In this document: piece after piece, positions 43,735-51,565 of the stretch
How positions within the stretch are numbered: the stretch's first letter is position 1
How the letters are laid out: each line of letters opens with the position of its first letter
NCBI RefSeq assembly: GCF_018449675.1
Contig: NZ_JAAVUZ010000007.1
Location: 112,774 to 176,773, forward strand
Length of the DNA: 64,000 nucleotides
Origin: Glaciihabitans sp. dw_435
GTDB taxonomy: Bacteria > Actinomycetota > Actinomycetes > Actinomycetales > Microbacteriaceae
Reading direction: 5' to 3'
Notes under the pieces: model-generated
The model's input: only the letters and a program-made list of their open reading frames with translations
Databases searched by the model: none
What the model was told of the DNA's origin: nothing
Program-made: the position numbers and the translations under genes

Positions 43735-45141
43735 CTAGTCCTCCAACGCGCGCCCACGAAGGTCGGGCAGCGCGAGGGCGGCGATCGCCGCGATCACAAA
43801 CACGCCCGCAAACACCGCGAACGGCAGCGCCGTACCACCCGCCGCGCTGAGCAGCGGAACGCACAGCGGCGCGAGAATCGACGCAAGACGGCCGAATCCC
43901 GCCGCCCAGCCGGCACCCGTCCCGCGCACCCGCGTCGGGTACAGCTCGGGGGTCACGGCGTAGAGCGCGCCCCAGGCGCCCAGGTTGAAGAACGACAGCA
44001 GCGAGCCGAACAGCAGGATTTGCCACACCTCGCCCGCGCTCGCAAACAGTCCGGCCGACACCGCGGACCCGGCGAGGAAGACCGCCAGCGTCGTGCGCCG
44101 GCCCCACTTTTCGACGAGCCAGGCAGACGCCGCATATCCGGGCAGCTGGGCGATCGTGATGATGAGCGTGTACTCGAACGAACGCACCAGGGGGAAACCC
44201 GCCGCCACGAGCAGGGTCGGCAACCAGATGAATGCGCCGTAGTAGGCGAAGTTCACGCAGAACCACACGATCCACAGGGGAATGGTCCTCCGGCGCAGCG
44301 CCGTGCTGAACAGCGCCGAGATGCGTGGCGCCGCGGTGGGCGCGGTATCGGCCGCGTCCGGTTCGGTGAGCGGTGCGGCAGCGGGATGAGCGGATGCCCC
44401 GGCGGGCGTCACGCCAGCCGCCGGGGTGCGCGCGGCCGCGGCATCCTCGAAGTCCCTCACTATGGCCTCGGCCTCGTGGTGCCGACCCCGCAACTCGAGG
44501 AATCGCACGGACTCGGGCAGCTTCAGCCGGACGAAGATGGCCCACACCGCGGGCACGGCGCCGATCGCCAGGGCCCAGCGCCAGCCGTCGTCTCCGCGCG
44601 GAACGACGAGGAATCCGATGAGGGCAGTCACCGTCCAGCCGATGGCCCAGAACGATTCGAGAATCACGATGATGCGGCCGCGGATGCGTGCGGGCGCGAA
44701 TTCGCTGACCAGGGTCGATGCGATGGGTAGCTCCGCGCCGAGGCCGAGCCCGACGACGAAGCGCAGTGCGATGAGTGCACCCACCGACCACGACAGCGCC
44801 GAAACGCCGGTGGCGGCCCCGTAGACCAGCAGGGTGAGAGCGAACACCTGCCGGCGGCCGAGCCTGTCGGCGAGCAGACCGCCGAGACTCGCACCGATGG
44901 CCATGCCCAGGAACCCCGCCGACGCGACCCACGACAGCTGTGCAGCATCGGTCTTCCACACCACCACCAGTTGCGCGAGGACGAACGAGATGAGTCCGAC
45001 GTCCATGGCGTCGAGCGCCCACCCGATTCCGGATCCGGAGAGCAACCGGGTGTGTTTGCGTGTCCACGGCAGGACGTCGAGGCGCTGCGACCGGGTGGGA
45101 GCCCGGTCGGCGGGGGTGCTGGTGGGGGTGTTGACGGTCAC
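43735..45141 (-). CDS. MFS transporter (sugar/aromatic-acid:H+ symporter-like)
   Basis: This 468-residue protein has twelve predicted membrane helices. Signature loops are GGLLADRLGRRQVFALTLLV between helices 2 and 3 and LVEKWGRRTTLAVFLAG in the second half, placing it in the metabolite:H+ symporter/SP group. A long cytoplasmic loop contains an Ala/Pro-rich stretch (about 210-245). I choose GTG 45141, which has GGAGGA 5 bases upstream, rather than the longer frame from 45180. It interrupts the DUF2469-yraN order; the substrate is unknown. Confidence 0.88.
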   Translation of the reverse strand: MTVNTPTSTPADRAPTRSQRLDVLPWTRKHTRLLSGSGIGWALDAMDVGLISFVLAQLVVVWKTDAAQLSWVASAGFLGMAIGASLGGLLADRLGRRQVFALTLLVYGAATGVSALSWSVGALIALRFVVGLGLGAELPIASTLVSEFAPARIRGRIIVILESFWAIGWTVTALIGFLVVPRGDDGWRWALAIGAVPAVWAIFVRLKLPESVRFLELRGRHHEAEAIVRDFEDAAAARTPAAGVTPAGASAHPAAAPLTEPDAADTAPTAAPRISALFSTALRRRTIPLWIVWFCVNFAYYGAFIWLPTLLVAAGFPLVRSFEYTLIITIAQLPGYAASAWLVEKWGRRTTLAVFLAGSAVSAGLFASAGEVWQILLFGSLLSFFNLGAWGALYAVTPELYPTRVRGTGAGWAAGFGRLASILAPLCVPLLSAAGGTALPFAVFAGVFVIAAIAALALPDLRGRALED

Positions 45142-45493
45142 GGATGTCCTCCGAAGGTGCGGATGGTGGGGCGGTTCCATCCAACGCCGGTCGCCCCATC
45201 GGTGTCGGCTGATGGGTGCCCGCGGGCGCCTCCGTTACCCTTTCGTTACCAAAACGGTTCGGGATGCCTCGCTGCACAGTCATCCCGAGATACCCTCGTT
45301 ACCCACCCCTGCGCCGGTCGCCCCGCCCCCGTCCTCCCTGCTTCCACTCGCGAACCTTCCACCGTCCTCTCCTCTCCACCTCCGCCCCTGTTCCGAGACG
45401 CTCCCGTCCTCCCCACCTGCCCGCAGTATCCCGTTGTCCACGGATCCCGCAGCCCCGGACATCCCACTCCCGCTTCCCGGCACCCTCGTAGAC
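45142..45493. other. Intergenic region with CGTTACC repeats and a pyrimidine-rich tract
   Basis: This is a 352-base divergent region between the MFS gene and yraN. Near the MFS side are three CGTTACC copies (about 45233, 45244 and 45297), the first two within a CCGTTACC...AACGG inverted arrangement, which may be operators. From about 45310 to 45480 the plus strand is strongly pyrimidine-rich (CTCC, CCTC and CCAC runs). No convincing gene is seen; small ORFs here are proline/serine-rich translations of that tract. Confidence 0.5.
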
Positions 45494-45850
45494 ATGGCGG
45501 CAAAGGATGACCTCGGCAGACGGGGCGAAGCGATCGCGGCAGAGCACCTGACGAAGAGCGGGATGCAACTCATCGAACGCAACTGGCGGTGCTCGCAGGG
45601 CGAGATCGATATTGTGGCGCGAGCGGGAAGCGAGCTCGTCTTTGTTGAGGTTAAGACGCGGTCGGGCACGTCATTCGGCCATCCGCTCGAGGCGATCACC
45701 ACACGCAAGCTCGCCCGGCTGCGACGTCTGGCGGCGGCGTGGTGTGCTGCGCATCCCGGCGCCGCGGCCGGGGTGAGGATCGACGCGATCGCCGTCCTGC
45801 TCCCGCGCGTCGGACGTGTCGAGATCGACCACGTCGAGCGGATCTTCTGA
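45494..45850 (+). CDS. YraN/UPF0102 family nuclease-like protein
   Basis: This 118-residue protein of the PD-(D/E)XK-like YraN family has DDLGRRGEAIAAEHLTKSG (about 4-22), GEIDIVARAGSELVFVEVKT (about 36-55) with the D...EVK catalytic motif, and a C-terminal RIDAIAVL. ATG 45494 fits family length; longer in-frame starts run into the pyrimidine-rich tract. The stop overlaps comM (TGATG). The role is not well defined; the link to comM and dprA suggests DNA processing. Confidence 0.93.
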   Translation: MAAKDDLGRRGEAIAAEHLTKSGMQLIERNWRCSQGEIDIVARAGSELVFVEVKTRSGTSFGHPLEAITTRKLARLRRLAAAWCAAHPGAAAGVRIDAIAVLLPRVGRVEIDHVERIF

Positions 45851-47382
45851 TGGCGCTCGGACGCACGCAGGCGGTCTCACTTCTCGGCATGCGCGGTGCG
45901 ATCGTCGAGATCGAGGCGGACATCTCGAGCAACCTTCCCGCGTTCGTATTGATCGGTCTTCCGGACACGGCTCTCAACGAGGCGAAAGACCGGGTGCGTG
46001 CGGCGGCGACGAATTCCGGTTGCGCGTTGCCGCACCGCAAGATCACCGTCAACCTGTCCCCGGCTGCCCTCCCGAAACACGGTTCGGGATTCGATCTCGC
46101 CATCGCGTTGGCCTCGCTTGCCGCGGCCGGCATCGTGAGACCCGAGTCCATTGACCGCGTTGTCCATCTCGGCGAACTGGGGTTGGACGGACGCCTCCGG
46201 CCGCTGCACGGGATACTCCCGGCGGTGCTGGCCGTCTCACGGGCGGGATTCCGCACGGTGATGGTTCCGACAGGCAATGTTGACGAGGCATCCCTCGTCC
46301 CGGGCGTGCGGGTCATCGGTGTGTCCTCATTGCGGGAGGCGGCAATCTGGCACGGCGCGCGCTTCGATCCGCGCCCGGTGGAACCGATCCTTTTTCCCCC
46401 GCCGGTCGAGACCTCCCGGGACGACGGCGACCTCGCAGACGTCATCGGCAACGAAGATGCGGTTGAGGCGATGCTGGTTGCTGCCGCGGGAGGGCACCAT
46501 GTCTTTCTCCTCGGGCCGCCGGGTGCGGGCAAGACCATGTTGGCGGCGCGGCTGCCCGGGCTACTTCCCGACCTGGGTCCCGAGGCGGCGCTGGAGGTCA
46601 GTTCCATACGGTCGCTGAGTGGGATGCCGGTCGGCCAGACGCTTGTGGCGCGACCGCCCTTCGAGAGCCCGCATCACACGGCGACGGCGGCGGCGCTCCT
46701 GGGCGGCGGGAGCGCTGTCATCCGTCCGGGTGCCGCTGCACGCGCCGCCAACGGCGTGTTGTTTCTCGACGAGGCTCCGGAGTTCTCCGGCGCGGTGCTG
46801 GACGCCCTGCGGCAACCGCTCGAATCGGGTGTCATCAGCATTCACCGGGCGAACGCGGTCGCGCAGTACCCGGGCAGTTTCCAGTTGGTGATGGCGGCAA
46901 ACCCGTGTCCCTGCGGGCAATACGGGGCCCGCGATTCCGACTGCACCTGCGGGCCCAGCGTTCGCCGGCGGTATCTCGGACGTATCTCCGGGCCGCTGCT
47001 CGACCGCATCGACATCCAGCTCCGCGTACAGCGAATCACGTCGGCGCAGCTGCGCATGTCCAGCGAGCGACCCCACATCACGACTGCCGAAGCACGCGAA
47101 CGCGTTCGGGTGGCGAGGTCCCGCGCACGGGAGCGCCTGTCTTCGACTCCGTGGACGCTGAACAGTCAGACCACGGGCACCTGGCTCCGCGGAGAGGCGC
47201 GACTTCCCTCTGTCGTGACCGTGTCCATCGACCGTGCGCTCGAACGGGGAGGCCTCACCATGCGCGGATACGACCGGGTACTCCGGGTCGGCTGGACATT
47301 GAGCGACCTCGACGGGACACCCACACCAACCGCCGATCACATCGGGCGGGCGCTCTACCTGAGGAAGGCGATGGCATCGTGA
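45850..47382 (+). CDS. comM: ComM/YifB-family Mg-chelatase-like AAA+ ATPase
   Basis: This 510-residue protein has an N-terminal Lon-like domain (about 1-165), AAA+ Walker A GPPGAGKTM (about 221-229), Walker B NGVLFLDEAPEFS and a C-terminal Mg-chelatase domain with a Cys-rich loop (NPCPCGQYGARDSDCTCGPS). ComM is a helicase aiding branch migration in natural transformation. Start ATG overlaps the yraN stop, and its own stop overlaps dprA, so yraN-comM-dprA is one coupled unit. Confidence 0.95.
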   Translation: MALGRTQAVSLLGMRGAIVEIEADISSNLPAFVLIGLPDTALNEAKDRVRAAATNSGCALPHRKITVNLSPAALPKHGSGFDLAIALASLAAAGIVRPESIDRVVHLGELGLDGRLRPLHGILPAVLAVSRAGFRTVMVPTGNVDEASLVPGVRVIGVSSLREAAIWHGARFDPRPVEPILFPPPVETSRDDGDLADVIGNEDAVEAMLVAAAGGHHVFLLGPPGAGKTMLAARLPGLLPDLGPEAALEVSSIRSLSGMPVGQTLVARPPFESPHHTATAAALLGGGSAVIRPGAAARAANGVLFLDEAPEFSGAVLDALRQPLESGVISIHRANAVAQYPGSFQLVMAANPCPCGQYGARDSDCTCGPSVRRRYLGRISGPLLDRIDIQLRVQRITSAQLRMSSERPHITTAEARERVRVARSRARERLSSTPWTLNSQTTGTWLRGEARLPSVVTVSIDRALERGGLTMRGYDRVLRVGWTLSDLDGTPTPTADHIGRALYLRKAMAS

Positions 47383-48599
47383 GCATGTTCGGGCTGAAGG
47401 AAGCCGATGTCGCCACCGCGGTGCGCGCGGTCGCCGGCGCCGATCTTGACCGTGACGGCATCTCCGAACGTTTCGCCCGCGCAGCCTGGACGGGGATCGC
47501 CGAACCGGGTGATCGCATGGCCGGTCTCGTCGTGGGGACCCTGGGTGCCGCAGAGGCTCTCGCCCTCGTACTCACGGATGCGGGAACCGTGGTGCTTCAC
47601 GACCGACTCCGCGCGGCGGGCGTCGAGTCGCTCGCACCAGAGGACCTCGGCAAGGCACTCGCGCGCTGGCAACCCCGCGCGGATCCCAGTGGCGCTCTGT
47701 TCGCGATGCGTCAGGCGGTGCGATTCGGCGCACGACTGCTGACTCCGGATGACCCGGGCTGGCCGTCATCCCTTGACGACCTCGAACTCCATGCCCCCGT
47801 AGCCCTGTGGACGCGGGGCGTCGCCGAGGCGCTTGATGCCTTGCCGGCGTCGATCGCGCTCGTGGGAGCCCGCGCCGCCACCGGATACGGCGAGCACGTC
47901 ACGATGGAGGCATCCGCCGGGCTGGTCGATCGGGGCTTCGCGATTGTCTCCGGTGCCGCCTACGGCATCGATGGGATGGCCCACCGCGCGGCGCTCGCCA
48001 GCAACGGCATCACCATTGCCTTCCTAGCCGGGGGAGTCGACAGGTTCTACCCCGCCGGTCACGATTCCCTCCTCGCGAGAATCGTCGAATCGGGTGCGGT
48101 GGTGTCCGAGCTGCCCTGCGGGGAGCCGCCCACGAAGTGGAGGTTCCTCCAGCGCAACAGGCTCATCGCGGCCTCGAGCGCCGCCACCGTCGTGCTGGAG
48201 GCGGGCTGGCGCTCCGGATCTCTGAACACGGCCGGGCACGCGTCAACCCTCGGCCGGCCGCTCGGCGCGGTCCCGGGTCCGGTGACCTCGGCGGCGTCGG
48301 CGGGCTGCCACCGGTTGATCCGGGAGTTTGATGCTGTCTGTGTCACGAACGCCGACGAAATGGCGGAGCTCGTTCCCCGTACCCCGGTGGACGAACTCAC
48401 CTTTCCCGCAACGGGTCGCACCTCCGACGAGACCCGCGTGCTTGACGCGCTCAGCGCCCGGGCGCCCCGCAATGCTGGCGACATCGCGGCCCGGGCGGGT
48501 CTGGCCATCACGACGGTGCAGTCGGTGCTCGGACGGCTCGAACTGGAGGGAGTGACGAGCGAACGGGAGAGGGGGTGGATCAGGAGCCCGAGCAGGTAA
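47379..48599 (+). CDS. dprA: DNA-processing protein DprA
   Basis: This 406-residue protein has a Rossmann-like DprA core (about 140-350) with ALVGARAATGYGEHV, GIDGMAHRAAL, FLAGGVDRFYPAGH and FLQRNRLIAASSAATVVLEA, plus a C-terminal winged helix (ITTVQSVLGRLELEGV). It loads RecA on incoming single-stranded DNA. I choose the GTG overlapping the comM stop (GTGA), with GAGGAAGG upstream; ATG 47385 is an alternative. The N-terminal domain differs from short DprA forms. Confidence 0.94.
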   Translation: MSMFGLKEADVATAVRAVAGADLDRDGISERFARAAWTGIAEPGDRMAGLVVGTLGAAEALALVLTDAGTVVLHDRLRAAGVESLAPEDLGKALARWQPRADPSGALFAMRQAVRFGARLLTPDDPGWPSSLDDLELHAPVALWTRGVAEALDALPASIALVGARAATGYGEHVTMEASAGLVDRGFAIVSGAAYGIDGMAHRAALASNGITIAFLAGGVDRFYPAGHDSLLARIVESGAVVSELPCGEPPTKWRFLQRNRLIAASSAATVVLEAGWRSGSLNTAGHASTLGRPLGAVPGPVTSAASAGCHRLIREFDAVCVTNADEMAELVPRTPVDELTFPATGRTSDETRVLDALSARAPRNAGDIAARAGLAITTVQSVLGRLELEGVTSERERGWIRSPSR

Positions 48600-48652
48600 C
48601 CCGGGGGGACCGCATTCGTGAACTACCGTCGTGTCTGCGGGTTCATCGGGGA

Positions 48653-48658
48653 TAGCCT
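48653..48658 (+). promoter_or_regulatory. -10 element of the phosphodiesterase gene (leaderless type)
   Basis: TAGCCT ends 6 bases before GTG 48665 without a Shine-Dalgarno sequence. Confidence 0.5.
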
Positions 48659-48664
48659 GAACCC

Positions 48665-49627
48665 GTGGCTCAACTTGGACAGTATCCCGACCCCCAGCAC
48701 GTGATCGCGCACATCAGTGACACGCATTTTCTCGCGAACGATGCTCTGCTCTACGGGACGGTGGATACGGAGGCGAACCTCGTTCGCGCCCTCGAACAAC
48801 TCGAGCGCTCAGGCATCCGCCCGGAGGCGCTCGTCTTCACCGGAGACCTGGCAGATCTCGGCGAACCGGCCGCGTACACCCGCCTGCGCGAGTTGGTCGA
48901 CCCGGTCGCTGCGCGTCTGGGTGCGGAGGTCATCTGGGTCATGGGTAACCACGATGAGCGCCTGCAGTATTCGCAGCTGCTGTTCGGCACCGAGGGGTCC
49001 GAGGCACCGCAGGATCGGGTCTACGACATCGGTGGGCTCCGCATCATCTCGCTCGACACGACCGTGCCCGGCTACCACCACGGCAGCCTCACCGACGAGC
49101 AACTCGAGTGGCTCGGCGAGGTTCTCGCAACACCGGCTCCCCACGGAACCCTCATTGCGGTGCACCATCCACCGATCCCGACGCCGCTGGTGCGCGCGAT
49201 GCAGATGCTCGAGCTGCAGGGTCAGGACCGCCTTGCGGCTGTCGTGCGGGGAACCGACGTCCGTGGCATCCTCGGCGGTCACCTCCACTACTCCACCCAC
49301 AGCACCTTCGCGGGCATTCCCGTCGCCGTCGCCGCGGCCACCTGTTACACGATGAACCTCACGGAGCCGAAGCGGCTCTACTCCGGTGCCAACTCCGGAC
49401 AGTCGATGACCATCGTCTCGGTGTACGACGAACAGATCGTCCACTCGATCGTCCCCATCGGCGAAACAACCGAAATCACCGGCTTCCCCGATGATCGCCT
49501 TGACGAGATCGAGAGAATGACCCTCGAGGAGCAGCTCGAGATGTTCTCCAAGAAGCTCTCCCCGTTCAATACGGGTGGGGAAGCGGATGTCCCTGCCGCC
49601 GGCGCCGGTCCGGACGAAGACGCCTAA
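48665..49627 (+). CDS. Metallophosphoesterase, class III cyclic nucleotide phosphodiesterase-like (CpdA/Icc)
   Basis: This 320-residue calcineurin-like phosphoesterase has the complete metal-binding set: HISDTHF (about 17-23), FTGDLAD (about 58-64), MGNHDE (about 95-100), VHHPP (about 165-169) and GGHLHYSTH (about 203-211). It resembles mycobacterial Rv0805-type enzymes acting on cyclic nucleotides or other phosphodiesters. An acidic tail closes the protein. It overlaps the convergent gene at 49624 by 4 bases. Confidence 0.88.
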   Translation: MAQLGQYPDPQHVIAHISDTHFLANDALLYGTVDTEANLVRALEQLERSGIRPEALVFTGDLADLGEPAAYTRLRELVDPVAARLGAEVIWVMGNHDERLQYSQLLFGTEGSEAPQDRVYDIGGLRIISLDTTVPGYHHGSLTDEQLEWLGEVLATPAPHGTLIAVHHPPIPTPLVRAMQMLELQGQDRLAAVVRGTDVRGILGGHLHYSTHSTFAGIPVAVAAATCYTMNLTEPKRLYSGANSGQSMTIVSVYDEQIVHSIVPIGETTEITGFPDDRLDEIERMTLEEQLEMFSKKLSPFNTGGEADVPAAGAGPDEDA

Positions 49628-50058
49628 CCGCGGCCCGTCCCCACGGCGGAACGATCCTCGATGGCCGCGCCAATCGCGGCAGCGGTGGCCCCAGGGTCCT
49701 CGACGTCCACGACCAGCTGCGCGTAGCGATTGGACCGGAGGTCAATTACGAGCGCGGGATAGCCGTACCGATGCGCCCACCACGACCGCCTGCCCTGGCT
49801 GATCATGTTTCCGGCCAGGAGTCCCGCTGCCGCCGTTCCACCGATCCGAAACCGCACCGGCACGCGGCGGTCGGGCCGCGTGGTGACGGTGCACCCGAGG
49901 ACGTGGTCGAGGGACACAACGAAGTGCCCTCTCAGACTGAGGAATTTCCATATGCTGCGAGGCACGACGATAAGGCTGTCGTCCCGGATCCACACGGCTG
50001 CGGAGCTCCTGCCTGGAGGCGCCACGAACCCGACAGGGCTCTTGCTCCCGGGGGTCAT
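49624..50058 (-). CDS. Hypothetical protein, possibly PH-like domain
   Basis: This 144-residue protein is predicted mostly beta with no membrane helix. The pattern (SLIVVPRSIWKFLSLRGHFV then LDHVLGCTV and ALVIDLRSNRYAQLVVDVED) resembles a bacterial PH-like fold, but I cannot confirm this. It overlaps the upstream regulator-like gene by 4 bases, so the two form an operon. Confidence 0.6.
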   Translation of the reverse strand: MTPGSKSPVGFVAPPGRSSAAVWIRDDSLIVVPRSIWKFLSLRGHFVVSLDHVLGCTVTTRPDRRVPVRFRIGGTAAAGLLAGNMISQGRRSWWAHRYGYPALVIDLRSNRYAQLVVDVEDPGATAAAIGAAIEDRSAVGTGRG

Positions 50059-50666
50059 GCCGTCGGCTCAGACGGAAGGATGTACAGCCCTGCGATCGAA
50101 TGATCATCGTGAAAGGAGATACGCGCGATGAAGTCTCCGGCCTCGAAGGCCAGGGGAGTGTTGGTGATCGTGATGTCTGCCGCCCGCGTCGCCTCGGGGA
50201 CCCCGTGCCCTTCGTAGGCGCCGGCCATTCCGATGACCTGCGCCCAGGCGGCGGCGAGTCCGTCTGAGGTGAGCCCGCTGTTCATCTGTGCGTCGAATCG
50301 GGACGTGACCTCCGTCCAGCGGCTCATTGCCAAAGCGTCGATGATGCTCTCGGCGAGGGAAGTGGCTTCAGCAAGGGGTGTGGTGCTCATGGTTGCTCCT
50401 GTTCGTGGATCGATGGGCTTACCAAATCGTTGAAAGGCGGCCTGTCGGGTGACGCCAAGCACGTCGGCAACGTCCTGCCAGGTGCGACCGGTCGCGCGGG
50501 CGTGTTCGACGGCGGCTGCGACCAACGTGGCCGAGTGCGCCTGAATCGCCAGCGCCGCCCGTAACCGATCGAGGGCGGGTTCGTCCCCGGTGTATGCGGG
50601 GGACACGAATAACCGGTCGATCTCGTCCCGAATGCGAGCTCCGGCTGAATCGAATGTGTCGGTCAT
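50055..50666 (-). CDS. Helix-turn-helix protein with DUF3887-like domain
   Basis: This 203-residue protein has an N-terminal helical part with a probable HTH (RTWQDVADVLGVTRQAAFQR, about 59-78) and a C-terminal SnoaL/DUF3887-like domain (about 95-200: ESIIDALAMSRWTEVTSRFD). Such fusions are common but uncharacterised in actinobacteria. A perfect inverted repeat touches the start codon, so the protein may repress its own two-gene operon. Confidence 0.7.
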   Translation of the reverse strand: MTDTFDSAGARIRDEIDRLFVSPAYTGDEPALDRLRAALAIQAHSATLVAAAVEHARATGRTWQDVADVLGVTRQAAFQRFGKPIDPRTGATMSTTPLAEATSLAESIIDALAMSRWTEVTSRFDAQMNSGLTSDGLAAAWAQVIGMAGAYEGHGVPEATRAADITITNTPLAFEAGDFIARISFHDDHSIAGLYILPSEPTA

Positions 50667-50687
50667 CTGTAAAGATTACCTTTACAG
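50667..50687 (-). promoter_or_regulatory. Operator palindrome overlapping a leaderless promoter
   Basis: CTGTAAAG (50667-50674) and CTTTACAG (50680-50687) form a perfect 8-bp inverted repeat with a 5-base centre, directly abutting the ATG of the HTH gene. On the minus strand the centre contains TAATCT, a good -10 ending 6 bases before the ATG. Binding here would block transcription. Confidence 0.6.
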
Positions 50688-50756
50688 CGGGTCGATGTCA
50701 TCCGTCAATTGCGGGCGCCGCACCCGAAAGATTGGTGCCTCGCCAGCGGCGCTGTG

Positions 50757-51527
50757 TCACCGCGCGTCACCCGCGATGGTCATGCCGCTGGCGCGCAAGC
50801 CAACACGGTTGGCGTTCAGCGACTCGAGAAGCCGCTGCTGGGTCGCACGCAGATGCTGCACGACGGCGAGTTCCGCACCGGCCGGGTCCCGCGATCGGAG
50901 CGCATTGGCGATGGCTTCGTGCTCGTGCAGGGCGCGCTCCCGTGACTCGGCGGACCGCACCTCGAGCCAGCGGGTGCGATACAACCTCGTCAGCACACCC
51001 TCCAGGGCGGTGGCGAGGAACGTGTTTCCCGAGAGGGATGCGAGCTCCCGGTGGAATCCAGTGCCTGTCCCGAGGCCGTCGTCAGCGGATGACGCGGACG
51101 ACAGGGTCATCACCAGCTCCGCGACCCCCGCCAGATCGTCGTCGCTCGCCCGCTCCGTTGCCAGGCGCACGATGGCGGTCTCGAGCACCTCGCGGAACTC
51201 GGCCAGCGTCGCCAGCTCATCGAGGTCGATCGGCGCAACCGTCCATCCACGGGGGTCGCGGCTGACGAGACCCTCGGATTCCAGCCGCATGAGCGCGGCA
51301 CGAATGGGAGTGCGGGATGCCCCGAACTGGGGTTCCAGCCCGCGTTCGCTCAGTCTCTGCCCCGGAGCCAACTCCAGTGACAGCACCGCCTCACGCATGC
51401 GGGCATAGAGGTCGGGCGCCGGGCGCTCGGCCGCCAGCGCTGTGGCCGGTGTTGCTGCTGCGGCCGGTGTTGCTGCGGCCCGGGTCGCTGTTGCGGCCGC
51501 GGTGGCGCGGTCCTCGCTATCGACCAT
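50757..51527 (-). CDS. GntR-family transcriptional regulator (FadR/FCD type)
   Basis: This 256-residue protein has an N-terminal winged helix (about 40-105, with LSERGLEPQFGASRTPIRAA and LMRLESEGLVSRDPRGW) and a C-terminal all-helical FCD domain (about 115-245) that binds carboxylate ligands through metal. The first 35 residues are Ala/Thr-rich. ATG 51527 has a good AGGAGG on the minus strand. It is divergent from an MFS transporter whose promoter carries matching repeats, so it probably regulates that transporter. Confidence 0.9.
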   Translation of the reverse strand: MVDSEDRATAAATATRAAATPAAAATPATALAAERPAPDLYARMREAVLSLELAPGQRLSERGLEPQFGASRTPIRAALMRLESEGLVSRDPRGWTVAPIDLDELATLAEFREVLETAIVRLATERASDDDLAGVAELVMTLSSASSADDGLGTGTGFHRELASLSGNTFLATALEGVLTRLYRTRWLEVRSAESRERALHEHEAIANALRSRDPAGAELAVVQHLRATQQRLLESLNANRVGLRASGMTIAGDAR

Positions 51528-51542
51528 CGTTGTCCTCCTGAT

Positions 51543-51565
51543 TGGTATACCAGTATGGTATCCCA
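51543..51565. promoter_or_regulatory. Predicted GntR operator: two TGGTATNCCA repeats
   Basis: TGGTATACCA (51543-51552) and TGGTATCCCA (51556-51565) are direct repeats 13 bases apart; the first is also a perfect palindrome. The second ends at the MFS start codon, and TATGGT (51554-51559) could be the MFS -10, ending 6 bases before its ATG. Confidence 0.6.
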
